From NCBI GenBank assembly GCA_022059125.1, contig JAEUWY010000008.1:186001-250000 (forward strand): a stretch of 64,000 nucleotides of DNA. The letters run 5' to 3'. A program made the translations under genes and the position numbers. The notes under the pieces were generated by a model, which ran no database searches, was not told where the DNA came from, and saw nothing but the letters and a program-made list of their open reading frames with translations. Each line of letters starts with the position of its first letter. Position 1 is the stretch's first letter. Origin of the DNA: Corynespora cassiicola (lineage: Eukaryota; Ascomycota; Dothideomycetes; Pleosporales; Corynesporascaceae). Below are positions 46,059-58,013 of the stretch, in pieces.

Positions 46059-47661
46059 TTGAAAACAAAGCATGCATGTCGTTTCTTTCATCTTCAAACT
46101 TGGGAATTCCCAGTCTTCAATTTGTTTGCTGCTGTCCTGTATTCTATGTATATTGGGTGATTTGATCGCCTAGAAATTTTTCAGTCTTGATTAAGTTATC
46201 GCTCTTTCGGTGAATGAATGTGATGGTGAACTGTGTTGCTCACTTTTGTCAGCATGAAATCAAGAGTTGATTAGAGAATCAATTTAAGAGCGAGCACTTG
46301 ATTTTGCCATACAACATCTAGCCTACACTAAACTTTACATTGCAGATAGTTTCTGTAATGCTTAGACAGGGCACACTGATTTACCAACCCACATCTTGTT
46401 CAATCCGGGACCAACAAATGGCAGATAATCAGTCTTGCTGTACATGCTGTGCTGTTGGCTATAAACCTTAAATTCTACATGCATTGCCTGTAGAGCAAAA
46501 ACAATAAAGTCATCTGGGTTAAGCACTAATATCTTACGAACAAACTGATGCTGCTTTAGGGTGAGAAAATGTCAACGACCCACCTCCATATATAAAGCGT
46601 GATTTAACTCTTGGTCTTACCACTGAGAGGGATTTATCTGCAGTAGTAATATATGCATGAGGATAATTAGTAGCATTTCCTGGATTTTCCATTGGACCAG
46701 CATGCTTAGAGAGGAATAGAATGATCAGCTCACAACATAATGGAATTAGTGGATTCTTTAGTTGTCTAGTATAGCTTATATTGGCTAATAGGAATATCTT
46801 GTTATGTGTAGTTAGAGGTAGCGTAACTAGCCACGAGTCTTGTTGTAGTTGACATGGATATCTGGCATTGGCTCATTTTTAATGCCTGTAAGCTACACCT
46901 ATGCAGTTCTGTTCCAGAAATGTAACTTGACAAGAAAATACGCACTTCAGAATCTTCTCACACGCCAAGTTTCTTGGCGTATTTTCTTGTAGTTGCTAAA
47001 CGTATACATCGGGGTTTCCATTTGTTCACATCTTCAGATCTGCCTGCATTAGACGCCAAATTTGGTGCTGCTCTTTCTATGGTAATGTCAACAGCCTCGT
47101 ATATCACGGATAAGGAATCGACCAAAGGGGTTAGTTGAATGAATTGAACCCCCCTCCCAAACACCTCGACAACACAAAGCATTCTGGACAGAGTTCAGTT
47201 GGTTTGTCTAGCATGCGAGCACATGATTATAAAGGTATTTGGAATATCATTTCCGGGTTGCTCATGCCGGGACCTGTCCCGTATCGTGCTAATAACTACA
47301 TAGTAGAGGATGTTTGCCTGTCTTATGTCCTCTGAACTTCTTCTTGTCCCCGGCCACGTCAAGGGCACCGTCGATATTCATCGACTACACCTTGGCTTGG
47401 CCTCATTCTCACTGGCATAAACAGCCTAGTGTTTAATTCTTTCTCCTATTCTTTCATCCGTCGGCTGGTCCTGACTTGGCATTGATGTCACCAACACCGC
47501 CGGCCACCAGACCATGACAATCCCTATACATTCTCCCCAGGCAAACCCTAACCTCCCCTCCCACCAACAAAAGCCGAGAATATCCTGACGCCCGATTGAT
47601 CACAAGCAGCCACCCAAGTTTCCAGGACAAATAAATAAAAAAAGGAACAGAAACCTTCACT
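46059..47661. other. AT-rich gene-poor spacer
   Basis: About 1.6 kb with no supported gene. From 46120 to 47340 the sequence is strongly AT-rich and looks unlike the coding neighbours, as decayed repeat DNA would. It contains a nested palindrome at 46930-46990. Confidence 0.45.
46930..46990. repeat. Nested inverted repeats
   Basis: ACAAGAAAATACGC at 46930-46943 is perfectly complementary in inverse order to GCGTATTTTCTTGT at 46977-46990. Inside lies a second perfect hairpin, ACGCCAAG (46962-46969), TTT, CTTGGCGT (46973-46980). The two right arms overlap at GCGT, so two alternative stems compete. Confidence 0.85.
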
Positions 47662-48343
47662 TCAGGAATTCAAGCTCCGCGAATAGCAATCCAAGCACCA
47701 CGGATCCCCCTCCTGACCCACCTCCACAACACACTTGTTGCATATCGCCTTCTCACACCCGCCTACGCACGCCCTGGCGCAAATATAGCACGTTCGCTCA
47801 TCGCACCGCGCGCACTCGAGGAAGTTTTCGAGGTCGCGCTTTCGTTTGGGGGCGCTATTGCACGCGTGGCAGGGCCGCAGGTCCGAGGACGAGGACGAGG
47901 ACGTGGACGGGGGTTCGGAAGGGGAGGGGTCGGGCTCCGTATCCATGAGGTGGGAGGTGGACTTTACGAGGGAGAGTTTGGGGCTCAGGCGCTTCAATTG
48001 CTTGACGGGGCGGCGGTCGCTCGGGTGGGAAAAGTTGGTGGGGCGAAGGGGGGAGGCATGGTCTGGGCCGTGCAGGCGGAGTCTACCCGCTGGCGGCGGG
48101 GGGCGCTGCTGGACGGGGTAGTTGCTGAATACACTTGTCAGAATTGGTGTCCTTGCGGGGTCGGGTCGTGGGCTTATTGCCATCTACGTACCTGGGTCCT
48201 TGGTCTTCTTCTGTCCGTCTCTTGCGCTTTCCGAGTTCGTTTGGGAGTGGTGCATCCGTCATGATGCCCCAAGACGTGGCGGCCGGGTTGTAGCGGGAGT
48301 GGTGCGGTTCGGAGCCAAAGAGCTCGGGGGTGATGTATACCAT
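47662..48343 (-). CDS. Cys-rich putative zinc-binding protein, fungal orphan
   Basis: Exon 1 is 48343-48192. Exon 2 starts at 48124 (204 aa) or 48133 (207 aa); both acceptors keep frame and differ by nine bases. I favour 48124 because the CTGAC branch then has normal spacing. The N-terminal half is basic and Pro-rich with a nuclear-signal-like GKRKRR. The C-terminal about 65 residues hold a dense Cys set: CHAC, then CARC, CYIC, ACVGGC, CNKC and CLDC, spaced like a cross-brace binuclear zinc domain (RING, FYVE or PHD-like) but without the usual His. I do not recognise a named family; a chromatin or ubiquitin-related role would be a guess. It is divergent from the ELMO-like gene. Confidence 0.72.
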
Positions 48344-49156
48344 GGCGGGTGGTAAGGTCCAAGTGAGCGGATGTCGAAGTGGAGGCTGACTGAGCGAGCG
48401 AGCGAGCGGCGTAGACGGGCGTATTGAAGCCGGAAGGAGCGTCGACGGGTGGGAGGGCGGACTGGCCCAGGTAAAAAACGCAGTGCGGAGGCGATGGAAC
48501 CTTGGAATGCACTGCACGTTGGTTGCTGGCCCAGGCTGGACTGAGCTTCTCTGGACTGGTGGGTCGGGCCTATTCGAGCTGGCGAGGGTGGCGGCTGGGC
48601 TGTGGCAGCTGATGGGGGGTGGGACGAAAGCGAGGGCAACGATCACGTCCACCAGCAGCTGTGCGAGAGCGAGCGACGGCCGTGAGAGAGCGGACGGCCA
48701 TGGCGGGCAGCTCGCGATGTTGTTGTCCCCCCCAGAGGTCCTAGCTCGGAATTACCTAGCGCCGCGGGCCAGGCAAGGCATCAGGACAGCCTTGCACAGG
48801 ATCCGGGATGTTTGCTGTGGCACGCAGGGGGTCGCGCTTCACGTGCCGCCAAGCTCACCGGGTGCGCGTTCGGGGGTGCCAGAAGCGATGGGGTGCGCGC
48901 CCGCAAACGCAACAAACATCAACACCCAATTGCCGCCGCGCGGAGCCCCCGTTCCATTCTTAGGCCTAGGAATTTCCACATGGATTTATACTTTATCGTG
49001 TTGCCGTGATTGCGATGGTCTCCTAATCTCCACTCTTTTACTACCGCGTACATTGTCACAAACGGCTATTCTACAGTCTTGAGGGGCGCTGAACGACCGG
49101 ATCAGCTGTTCGTAGCAGCAGTCGAAGCACCAGCACCAGCACCAGCAGCAGGAGCC
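48344..49156. promoter_or_regulatory. Divergent promoter region of the Cys-rich and ELMO-like genes
   Basis: About 810 nt between opposite start codons. GAGCGAGCGAGCGAGCGGC lies near 48392-48410. A CAGCAC repeat ends just before the ELMO start. The ELMO frame is open upstream to an ATG at 49010, which would add 49 residues. Confidence 0.45.
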
Positions 49157-51422
49157 ATGGACGGGATCAATGTCGCCGAGCTGGTCGAGCGCCTAAGCAG
49201 CGAGGAGGAATCGGTGCGTAAAATGGCCGTGTTCAAGCTGCAGAATGCCATTGGAGACCCCTCGTTCGCAGACGTCTTCCTGCAGGAGGGGGGGCTGCCC
49301 AGGCTGCGCTTCCTCGCACTGCATTCTACGGGAAACACACTGGCGTACTGCCTCACGTCGCTGTCGCGCCTGCTCGAGCTCGACAAGGGATGGGACCATG
49401 TCACCGACGATCTTATCAAGAGGGTATGTCCCTTTTGACCCGAAACACATGGACTGCATGTAACCAAACAAACAGATTGTCGAACTCGTCGTCGCACAGC
49501 CGCTGGTCAATGTCAACCGAGGCGCCATGTCGGTCCTGGCCGCCATTGTAGGCCACCCCTCAAACCGCAACTCGCAGGCTGGAGGGGGCGGCGGCGACAC
49601 AGGCTTCCAGCGTCTCAAACCCGCCGTCGAGTCCTACCCGCAGTTCCTCCCCTCGCTCGTCGAGAAGATAACATCGGCCGACCATGCGCTATGCGCTAAC
49701 TCGCTGCATCTCATCAACTCACTCATGCGCGATGCCATTGCCAACGACGCGGACTTCGAGTGGCCACGCTTCATAAAGCAGCTTCAGGAGCTCGGCGTGA
49801 TTAAGAGTGTGTATGGGCTGATGCAGAGCTCGGCGGTCCAGGACCTGGCGCACCCGCTGCTCGAGTTCCAGTCGCTGACCAAGGTGTTGCTGAGGAAGTG
49901 GCGCGAGGAAAAGGTTGACTTGGAAAAGGCAGATCACCGCCGGGCGATTCGGGGGCTGCACGCCGCCAGCAACCCGGACAAGACGGCCGGAGACCCCAAG
50001 GGCAGCAAGAAGCAGAACCCCGCAAAGTGGAGGCGCCTAGGCTTCGACACGGAATCCCCAGCCTGGGAATTCGAAGGCACTGGTTTCCTTGGCCTGATGG
50101 ACCTGACCGATTTCGTCTACAAGAACGAGGACGGGTTCCAGAAGCTACTGCTAGAGCAGTCGGCGGAGCCACTCGAGGCGCGCTGCCCCATTGCACGAGC
50201 GAGCCTTTCCGTCACGTCAATCCTGTACGAGCACTTTGAGGTAGACAAGTCTGACGAGGTGGAGTCGTACAGATACACAGCCATCGAGTCTAGGTCGAAT
50301 TTCGACAGGGCGTTCAAGCCGTTGCTGTTGCATTGGTCACGGCTGCATACTAGTGGACTCAATGCCTTTATCCGTCTTTGGAAGGCGGCTGGGGCACAGG
50401 CTGACGACTTTGGCAAGATTGAGGATCTGGTGCGCATCCTTGTCGAGCAAATTGTCGGACAGGCATCTCGAACCAAGGAGATCAAGGATGTTGAGGAGGA
50501 GCTGGTGGAGTTTGACATCCAGCGCCTCCGTGAGCTGCAAATGGAGCTGCTCGAACTCACGTACGAGGATGCGTGGGGCCATCATCTACGGTACGCTTCC
50601 AATCTCCGGCCTGGGCGCTGCTTACAGGTGCTAACTGTCCACAGTCAAGTCCGCGACGAGCTCAACCACGAAGCTCTGCAATTCGTCAAGGAGCAGCGCA
50701 TTCGGTGTCTGCTGCAAGGTGCTTGGTTCCCTCAGGTCACCAACCATGGTGCAGATGCAGGACCTGTAACGTCCAAGACCCTGAACCGCGTGGTGCCCTC
50801 GTCGTGGCGCTTTGTACGCCTCTCACACAATCGACGGTATCTGCACTATGCCGACTTTGCAGAGAAGACGGCGACGGAGCCGAGACTGGACGCCTTGCAA
50901 GAAAAGAGTAGGTAGTCCCACGGGCCCCCCTATTGGTGCAGTGGCTGACGATTTTATGCAGTTGACCTCTCGATTGTGTCGTCGGTGGTCAGCAACGTGT
51001 CGGCATCGGCCCCATCGACGGCGTCGTCTGACAGCACGCTGACAACCGTGCCTGGAGGCGGGCAAGCGTCGACGTCGACGAGGATCACAATTCACGGATA
51101 CGTGCCGGCGTCTAATCATGCGCGACAGGCGTCGGACGCGTCAAGCTCTGGACAGAAGGAGTCGGTCCTTTTGCAACTGCATCCCCAAAGCCACACGCTC
51201 GCGTCCGAGTGGCTTGATGGACTGCTGATGCTGCTCAACCAGCAGCCAATCACGGCGGATACCAACAAGCTAGTCAACCTAATCGGCGGCTACGGGCTCA
51301 AGATTCGACTCCTCAACGTGCGGTTCGAGGACGTTGGGCTGGAGGAGCCTAGCCTCCCCAACAGAGAGGGCCTGGACGACGAGTACTACTATGACATTGG
51401 CGGCATGGAAGCCGGGGTGTGA
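49157..51422 (+). CDS. ELMO/CED-12 domain protein with C-terminal PH-like domain
   Basis: Exons 49157-49423, 49476-50590, 50645-50907 and 50962-51422 give 701 aa; introns are 52-54 nt. The N-terminal part (about 1-190) is armadillo-like helical repeats beginning MDGINVAELVERLSSEEESV. An ELMO domain follows (about 240-420, with LEARCPIARASLSVTSILYE). A PH-like domain (about 470-660) contains IRCLLQGAWFP and SSWRFVRLSHNRRYLHYADF. ELMO proteins pair with Dock-type exchange factors to activate Rac; fungal homologues affect polarised growth and, in the rice blast fungus, infection structures. The inserted Ser/Thr-rich stretch (about 550-600) lies inside the PH region. No Pro-rich Dock-binding tail is evident. 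Confidence 0.88.
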
Positions 51423-52692
51423 GGGGGATGGAAGGTCGGCAAAACGTGTCTGCCATGCATCTTGTCTCAGCGGAAACGTGGGTGATGTGAGGCCGGGTAC
51501 CGTCTCAGGTACTCTCTGGCTAGGCGAGCAAAGTCTATAATCTGACATGGCGCTATGGTGGCGGAGGAGGGGTTGACTAGGCGATGTCTTATGGTTTGGA
51601 TGGTTTTTTTTCCTCTTCTCTGATTGCTGTTTGGTTGGGGCCGAGGAGGGAGGGACTTTTAATTGGGTCGGAGGGGATGGGAGGGGAGGATGGTATGGTT
51701 CTCTTGAGATACCCTTGCTTCTACGGCAAACAGGCAGGACAACAGGCAGCGTTTTCTTTGCGTCGACAGGCGTGCTGGGATCCCCCTTTGCGGGCAACGG
51801 TCGCTCAGCTGGGCGGCGCGTGGCCCCTCGTTCATGCTTTGGCGATGGTACACAAGCGGCGGGGTCGCAATATACGACACTGGGGCTCGCGTGTGCTAAA
51901 TGTAGTAGGACGGGTGACGGCGCCGTCGTGGACAGCGCTGTACGCGATCTGGGGAAGGCCGAGTGTCTCGGAGGAGCGCTAGGCCGCGAGCGGGGCCCTC
52001 CTGGGTCGCTGGCTGGGCCGCTAGCTGGGGCGCTGGGGGGGGTGCTGCCGGCTGGGGCCCTCGCCGGGCTGACTGTGCCTGTTCCTGAGCGACACGACGG
52101 CTTGAAACTGCGGCCAGGGTGGAGCTCGTCGCCAGTGCACCGCACCACCACGCAGCGCAGGGCCATTGGCGGCGCCCCCCAGCCCATGCCCACACGCACA
52201 CACGCCCACGCTCGGCATCGCTGGCTCTGCTGGCACGCCGTGACGCCTCCGCGACGCTGAATGGCCCGCCCGCCAGCGCGAACCGACAAACGAAGCCGCA
52301 AAGTTACCGGTGGCACGTTAGGTTCTGTCGCTGCGAGGCGCGTATAGCTGCAGAAGGACGCACATCACCGCCCTCGACCCCCCCGATCTGCCTGCGCCTA
52401 GCACTGTCGCCTGCCTGGCCTGCTCGACGTCTTCTGCGCCTGCGTCTGCTTCTGCTTCTTAACCCGCCGCCCGTCCGTCCCTGGCGTCCCTGGAGCTGTT
52501 TGCTTGCTCCCGGTCGATCTTCTCCAGCTCCCTCGCGCTCGATGCAGCGCCTGATCAGGGCGTAGCCTCTCCTCGCTGCCCCTACACCCTACCCACCGCT
52601 CCCACCCAGCCAGCGCCTGGATATTCCCTCTGCCTGCTGCTGCCCTCCCTCCCCCCCCAGTGTCCAACACTCGCCGCCCCCCCGCCAGCGCC
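51423..52692. other. Long intergenic region with CT-rich leader
   Basis: About 1.27 kb between two plus-strand genes. The last 350 bases are strongly C/T-rich (CTGCGCCTGCGTCTGCTTC near 52437-52455), typical of a fungal promoter and 5' leader. Open frames on both strands look like by-products of that composition. No gene is supported. Confidence 0.45.
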
Positions 52693-54383
52693 ATGAGGAG
52701 GAAGGCAAAGTCGACGACGCACCTCTCGCATGCCGAGTTCGAGGCCCTGCCCTATTCCGTCCAAGTAGGTCGCGATAACGCACCCCTATCACTGTCACAT
52801 TAGCCTGGCAAATCACGCCTGCAGCCGCATGCATGAATTTCCAATCTCCCCCCCCCCCACCGTTCCCCTCCGTACCTTACAGACGACCATTAGTTGCAAG
52901 ACGGCATGCTGACCCTCGCGCCCGCAAGAGAAAGTACTTCTCGGAGCTCGAGCGCCTGCGCATTGCGGAGCAGACGCAGGAGCACCAGGGCCCACCGCCG
53001 CCCGCTCCCGATCCCACGCCCAATTCCAATAGCCCTGCTACTAATACCTCACGACGCTCTTCCCGCGCCGCAACCATCACCCTCCCTCGGCCCTTGACTC
53101 TGGGATCGACACGCCGCCGACTGCGCAAGGCCGAGACCCGGAGGCAGGAGCACGAACTTGCCCAGGCCGACGCTCAATTCTTCCTCTCCCTGCCCGAGAA
53201 GCTCCGCAAGCAGCACTTTTCGCGCGAGGAGCAAGTCCTCTTGGTCGGCCACTGCGACCACCCGCCACTGCCCAACGGCCCCGAGCTAGAGCGTGCACAG
53301 CGCTTCAACGACTTCCGCTTCGACTTTTACCACGTCAACGGCCACCCCCGCCGCGGACGCTCTCGCAGACGCTCCTCTTCCACCTCGTCGGTGAGCCCCC
53401 ACTACCGCCCATCCGAGCAAGAGCAAGAGCAAGAGCAAGAGCAAGAGCAAGAGGAAGAGCGGAACCGCAACAGAGAGAGCAGCCTGCTGTACCTCGACAT
53501 CATGAGTCCCCCGCTCTCCTACCAGGCCGCCCCCACGGGCTTCCGCCGCACCCTGTCCCTCACCAGCATGCCAATCCGCAACTCCACGTCGTCTGCACCT
53601 CCAATGGACCATCCCTCTCTGTTCTCGCCCACTGGCTTGCCGTGGCACCAGCGGTCGCACTCTCAGTCAGTGACAGGGCAAGGGCAGGGACAGCGTTCCT
53701 CCCACACGCCTGTCGCCCCCGTCTTTGACCCCGAGGCCACGCACTACACGGACCCGGAAGCCCGGAAGAAGCTGAGAATGTTCCTGGCGTCCCCGCAGAA
53801 GTTTGACGAGGCCGTCGAGTTTGGCTTTCCCTCTTCCTCCGCAGGAGATGACAACAGCATTGGCCCCCGCTACACGCTCCCTCCCATCCGGACCGACGCC
53901 CGCAACTTTAGCAAAGACATACAGACGTTCCTCAACGACGACAAGGTGTCGTTCCTCGAAGACGAAGAGGAGGACAAGGGTCTCGATTCAGACGGAGACT
54001 CCATGGCCGACCTAGAGTCTCCCATCACACCTTCGAGCATTGGTCTATCGTTTCGCGGCCACCGGAGACAGTCACCGTCGCAGTTCTCGTCCATGGACTC
54101 GACCGGACTCCCCCCGTTGCATCCCATGACTGGCCGACTGAATCGCGAGATGACGCTTCGCATGACACTGACTCGCCCCGATCTCCGCGCCGACGAGGAT
54201 CAACTATATGGCTGGCAGGGCCAAAAGCCCGAAAGGGCTGCTAGGGACGACCCGCTAGCGCTCGAGGAGCTCAACCTGACTGACGACATGACGGGCACCA
54301 AGGGTGCCTTTTACGTCAAGCCCAAGCCGCAGGGCAACCTAGTGAGCCGGCTATTCAAGCGCGCTAGCAGAAAGGGGAGATGA
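52693..54383 (+). CDS. Low-complexity orphan protein, 508 aa
   Basis: Exons 52693-52764 and 52929-54383 give 508 aa. The 164-nt intron ends after a CTGAC branch site and CGCAAG acceptor, giving MRRKAKSTTHLSHAEFEALPYSVQ-RKYFSELERLRIAEQ without a break. The N-terminal 40 residues look like a conserved helical motif. A second ordered patch is HFSREEQVLLVGHCDHPPLP with FRFDFYHVNGHPRRG nearby (about 135-180). The rest is Ser/Pro/Arg-rich, with an EQEQ tract and an acidic FLEDEEEDKGLDSDGD segment (about 370). The end NLVSRLFKRASRKGR is basic. No enzyme motif, signal or membrane span is seen. Function is unknown. Confidence 0.72.
53415..53450. repeat. GAGCAA hexanucleotide microsatellite in coding sequence
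   Basis: Six perfect GAGCAA units encode a Glu-Gln tract in the orphan protein. The six-base unit keeps frame, so length change would only alter the tract. Confidence 0.95.
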
Positions 54384-54898
54384 GGCTTCCACGATTTGGA
54401 CGAGTTGACGAGCCCAATGTGCAGACGAATGGAACGGATCAACGATGCAGAATGATACAGGAAGAGGATGCATTATCCTTCTTTTTCTGGCCACCCAAAC
54501 AACTTCTCTTCTACTACAAAATTATCCACTTTGTTAATCTTCCTTTAGTTTGACAGATTAAGCAAAGACACGCTTCTAATCTGCAGACACAAACACCCCG
54601 TTTACCCTTTTACTTTACACTACTCGTTTATTTCCCCTGTTTCCTTTGTGCTGCACTTTAGCGGGCGTTATTTTGACATTCTGTGGCGTAAAACGGCAGG
54701 CTGCATAGCGGCCCTGCGTCCGAGTACAAAAAAAAGTACATTTGTGGAAGCGGTACGTACGTGGTGGCGCGAGGTAGAGAAAAAAGGGCGGACGCACCAA
54801 CACACCCAGAAAAAAGTCTCCTATCTTTTATTACCCATCATCTCGGAGCCAGGGCACGAGGTTGGCATATTTCGCATGAATGAGGCGCTCTGGGAGGG

Positions 54899-54922
54899 GC
54901 GCGGGTGCGGGTGCGGGTGCGG
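54899..54922. repeat. GCGGGT repeat
   Basis: About four tandem GCGGGT units, followed by GGTGGGTTAGGTTGGGTCGG. The G-rich strand could form a G-quadruplex. Confidence 0.8.
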
Positions 54923-55257
54923 TGGGTTAGGTTGGGTCGGGATGGATTCGGAGAAGCCAATATTCTGGCAATGAGGGCGGGCCGGGAGCGCAAACGCGGC
55001 GGCCGGACGAGGATGGGATGGATTTGGAAAATGGATGGATATGGAAAGGTTGATACCCAATCAAGAAACTCTGTTTGTTGCAACAAAAGGCACGATTCAA
55101 ACTTGGCAAATTGTTTACCATGTGTGATGTTTCCAAAAATACATACCTACACCAAGGTGGACACTAAGCACTATTACTTTTGCGCAGCGCATTATTGGAG
55201 ATTTGAGGTCGCTGCGAGGTGGTAGTTGCGGAAGCCATGGATGGCTAAGGGGGCCAC

Positions 55258-55293
55258 GACAACGACCACGACGACGACGACCACCACCACCAC
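55258..55293. repeat. ACG/ACC trinucleotide repeat
   Basis: Imperfect ACGACAACGACCACGACGAC then ACCACCACCACCAC. A simple microsatellite in the non-coding region. Confidence 0.8.
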
Positions 55294-55790
55294 GCGGGTT
55301 CCACGTTTTCCCACCTTTCTTTTTGGCAGCCAGACATGTTCTTTTGCGGCTATTCCTTCTCATCGTCGTCTGCGTTCCTTTTGCTCGCCTCGCCGCCTTG
55401 TGCCTCTTTCCCTCACCGCATCTCATCACTCTCACCATCCCTCCCCTCCTAGAGCCTCTTCTCGCCCTTCACCGCAACAACCCACCCTAAAACCTTACCC
55501 AGCGCCACGAGACTCGCGGCATTGCACAGCACCTCACGCCACGTCCTGCCCACAGGCGCCGTGCCAGCGCCGAGTCGCGCCCGGCAAACGCTGGCCTGAG
55601 GCGCCGAATCGGCGTGCCGCGCTTCGGCGTCCTGTCCTGCCACTTCTTTGGGCCCGGAACGGAAGGGGGCCCATTGCGAGTCGAGACGAATCGAATCGAG
55701 CCAGCAATGGAAGCGGTGCGGTGCGGTTCGGTTTTCTGCGTGATGTATTTCCGCTCCAAGCAGCACACGCAAAAGGTCTAACCTGAGCAC

Positions 55791-55836
55791 ACTGACTGAC
55801 TGACTGACTGACTGACTGACTGGCTGGCTGGCTGGC
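55791..55836. repeat. ACTG tetranucleotide repeat passing into GCTG repeat
   Basis: Eight ACTG units (55791-55822) are followed directly by three GCTG units and GC. One base differs between the two unit types, so one array probably arose from the other by a spread substitution. Confidence 0.95.
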
Positions 55837-58013
55837 CTTGAGCATCGGATCGGACTGGCGCAAGGCGAGCGATGCTGGACCTCGCGCTGGAATTCCGCAG
55901 CGTGCAGGCGGGCGTTCGACCCAGATGATCGCTCGCTCGCGGATTTCGGTACCAGGCGATCCCTCCTCTCCGTCTTTCTGTGACACTTGGAAGAGGGAGG
56001 GGGTATGTGATTTGACTTTGCATCCGGGTTTCCGTACCGTTTCCCCTCTCTTCCCAAAGCAGAGACGCGTTTATCCCAAGTTTTGCGCCCGGGCAAAGTT
56101 TCGGATCGGGGGGATCTGCGGGGGAGAGCGAGAGAGAGCTTCGCGTTTCTCCTTTGCACGTCCTTGCTGCCTTGCTGTCTCGTCGTTGCCTTGTTTTTGT
56201 TTGCTTTTTCTGCGATGCTTGCGAAATCTTGGGTCGGGACTTGGGGTTCGAGCTGGTCAACTCTTTCAATCGCCCCACTGTAGCCCATTTGCACACGGCA
56301 TGCTGATGCGAGTCATTCAGCGGTTGCTCAAGCACGCGCAGCACGCAATAAGGAGCACGGTCAGGTCCTGAACTACTGATCCAAAGTCCTGGGTCTTGCG
56401 TGTGCTCTCCGCGGCGCCTTCCAGGTATCAAGGCACGTCGTCCATGTCTACAGTTGAGGATGCCGTGCGAGGTCCATCCATGTACCCGTATGTAAGGAAT
56501 CGCGGCCTTGGGGGCCCACAAATCAGAGGGTCTAATCTAGGTCGTAGTGCGGGCAGACTATGCGTCTGCCTGTGTTCACTTCTTTCGTTCTTCGTTTTCC
56601 GCTTCATTTCCCCGCCTGCAAGACATGACATCTTCACGTGGACTGCATGCGACTGATTAGTTATCTGAGCTGTTATTCTGGGCGCGGTGGGGGGGAGCGG
56701 TCAATTTGATGGCGGTTTGATGTGCGGACCTGCGTTAGCTCATGTCTCAGATTGTTTGGTTTCTTTGGATCGCTCCTCCTACTTTTACCAATTTCAAGTA
56801 GGCTCTCCGGACGGCACGAATTGGTTTTCTTTTTTTTCTGGAGAATATCGCATGATGATATCCAAAAGACCGGTCAGGGTGGAGGCTAGTGGGATTGAGG
56901 TAGAGTAATAGAGTTGGGAATAGGCGGTTTGACGACGTCGCAGGGCGGGGCGGGGTGCGTTCGCGGCCGGCCTCGCAATAGATACTGACTGGCTACCTGA
57001 CTTACGGACAGGCGAATGTGGAAGCTTGTGGAATTGCCGAAAAAGCAAGCCCGGATACACGGTGTGCCGCAGGCCAACGTGGACATGGATCGATACGGCG
57101 ACGGTAGGACCCGTTTCGTGTCGTCTCGTCTCATCTCATCTCGTGCCGTCGTCGGCCGCAGAAGCAAACTCTACCGCCTTTGACACGTGCTGAGGCAAGA
57201 TGCAAAAAAGAAACACGCCGTTGATAACCGCAGATGCAGGAGGCGGCCATGTGTGTCTGCGTCTGTGTCAATGTCTGTGTGAATCGGCGTGCGCATGCAG
57301 GAGCCACCCGTTCTGTTACTGCAGCAAAGTTTGTAGCGCGGGCCAACGCAGGAAGCATGGTGGCGCGATTGGGGAATTGCGCCCAGCAATGCCTGCTCCG
57401 TAACATACCGAGGAGTTGGGGGGGTGCATGGTAATGGACGGCACAAGGTAACTGAGTCGACAAGTGCGGATAGAAAAATCGCCGTCTCGGGATGCGGGTA
57501 GTAGCATGATGTTGGGACATGGGAGCGACTCAGTGGTCTAGGCTGTACTAAGCCAATGTGGGATGTGTAGGCGAGAATGGCGGCAAGTCGCCCGCGGAGT
57601 GAAGACGAGTGTGTAAGAGATTAATGGCTACAGGATTCGTGGAAATTCCATGGTACGTTTAAGATGTGCGGTATTGGGAGGGTTTTTTGCTTGCAGGAGT
57701 GATGAGATGCACGATTCCACATGAAAAGCTCGATATGAGACGGCCGGATGCATGGTGGAGAGACCATCGTGAGTCTCGTAGCGCGCTGCAGGTGAGTCGT
57801 TCTGGAACCAACGCTGCTTATCGTAGTATCCGCACGATTAGTACCAACGCATCCTCGCCTGTTTGAGTAATGACAAGTGTACGGCGTCGCCGAAATTCGC
57901 AACGGCTAACGGAAGTGGCGCTCGAGGACTGCTCGTGAAGCGTATCATTACTCTTGTGGTATTCTATCCATGACATACCAAGGTACATTTTTTCCCTAGC
58001 CTAGATGCATGCT

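Larger units (their letters stand above)
54384..58013. other. Second gene desert, about 3.6 kb
   Basis: No gene is supported. Open frames up to 281 codons exist (for example the minus frame 56294-55449) but are Ser/Arg-biased, overlap others and lack motifs or splicing logic. Simple repeats are frequent. The region ends at the CCT4 3' side. Confidence 0.45.

Noticed and set aside
44601..46097. 498-codon open frame opposite SDH1
   Set aside because: It is a mirror of strong C-ending codon bias in the highly expressed sense gene; it has no start context or family feature.
54899..54945. Possible telomere-like sequence (GGGTTAGG)
   Set aside because: Only one such unit occurs beside a GCGGGT microsatellite, in the middle of ordinary single-copy DNA.
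55449..56294. 281-codon minus-strand frame in the second gene desert
   Set aside because: It runs through the ACTG repeat, is Ser/Arg/Gln biased, overlaps other frames and has no recognisable domain.
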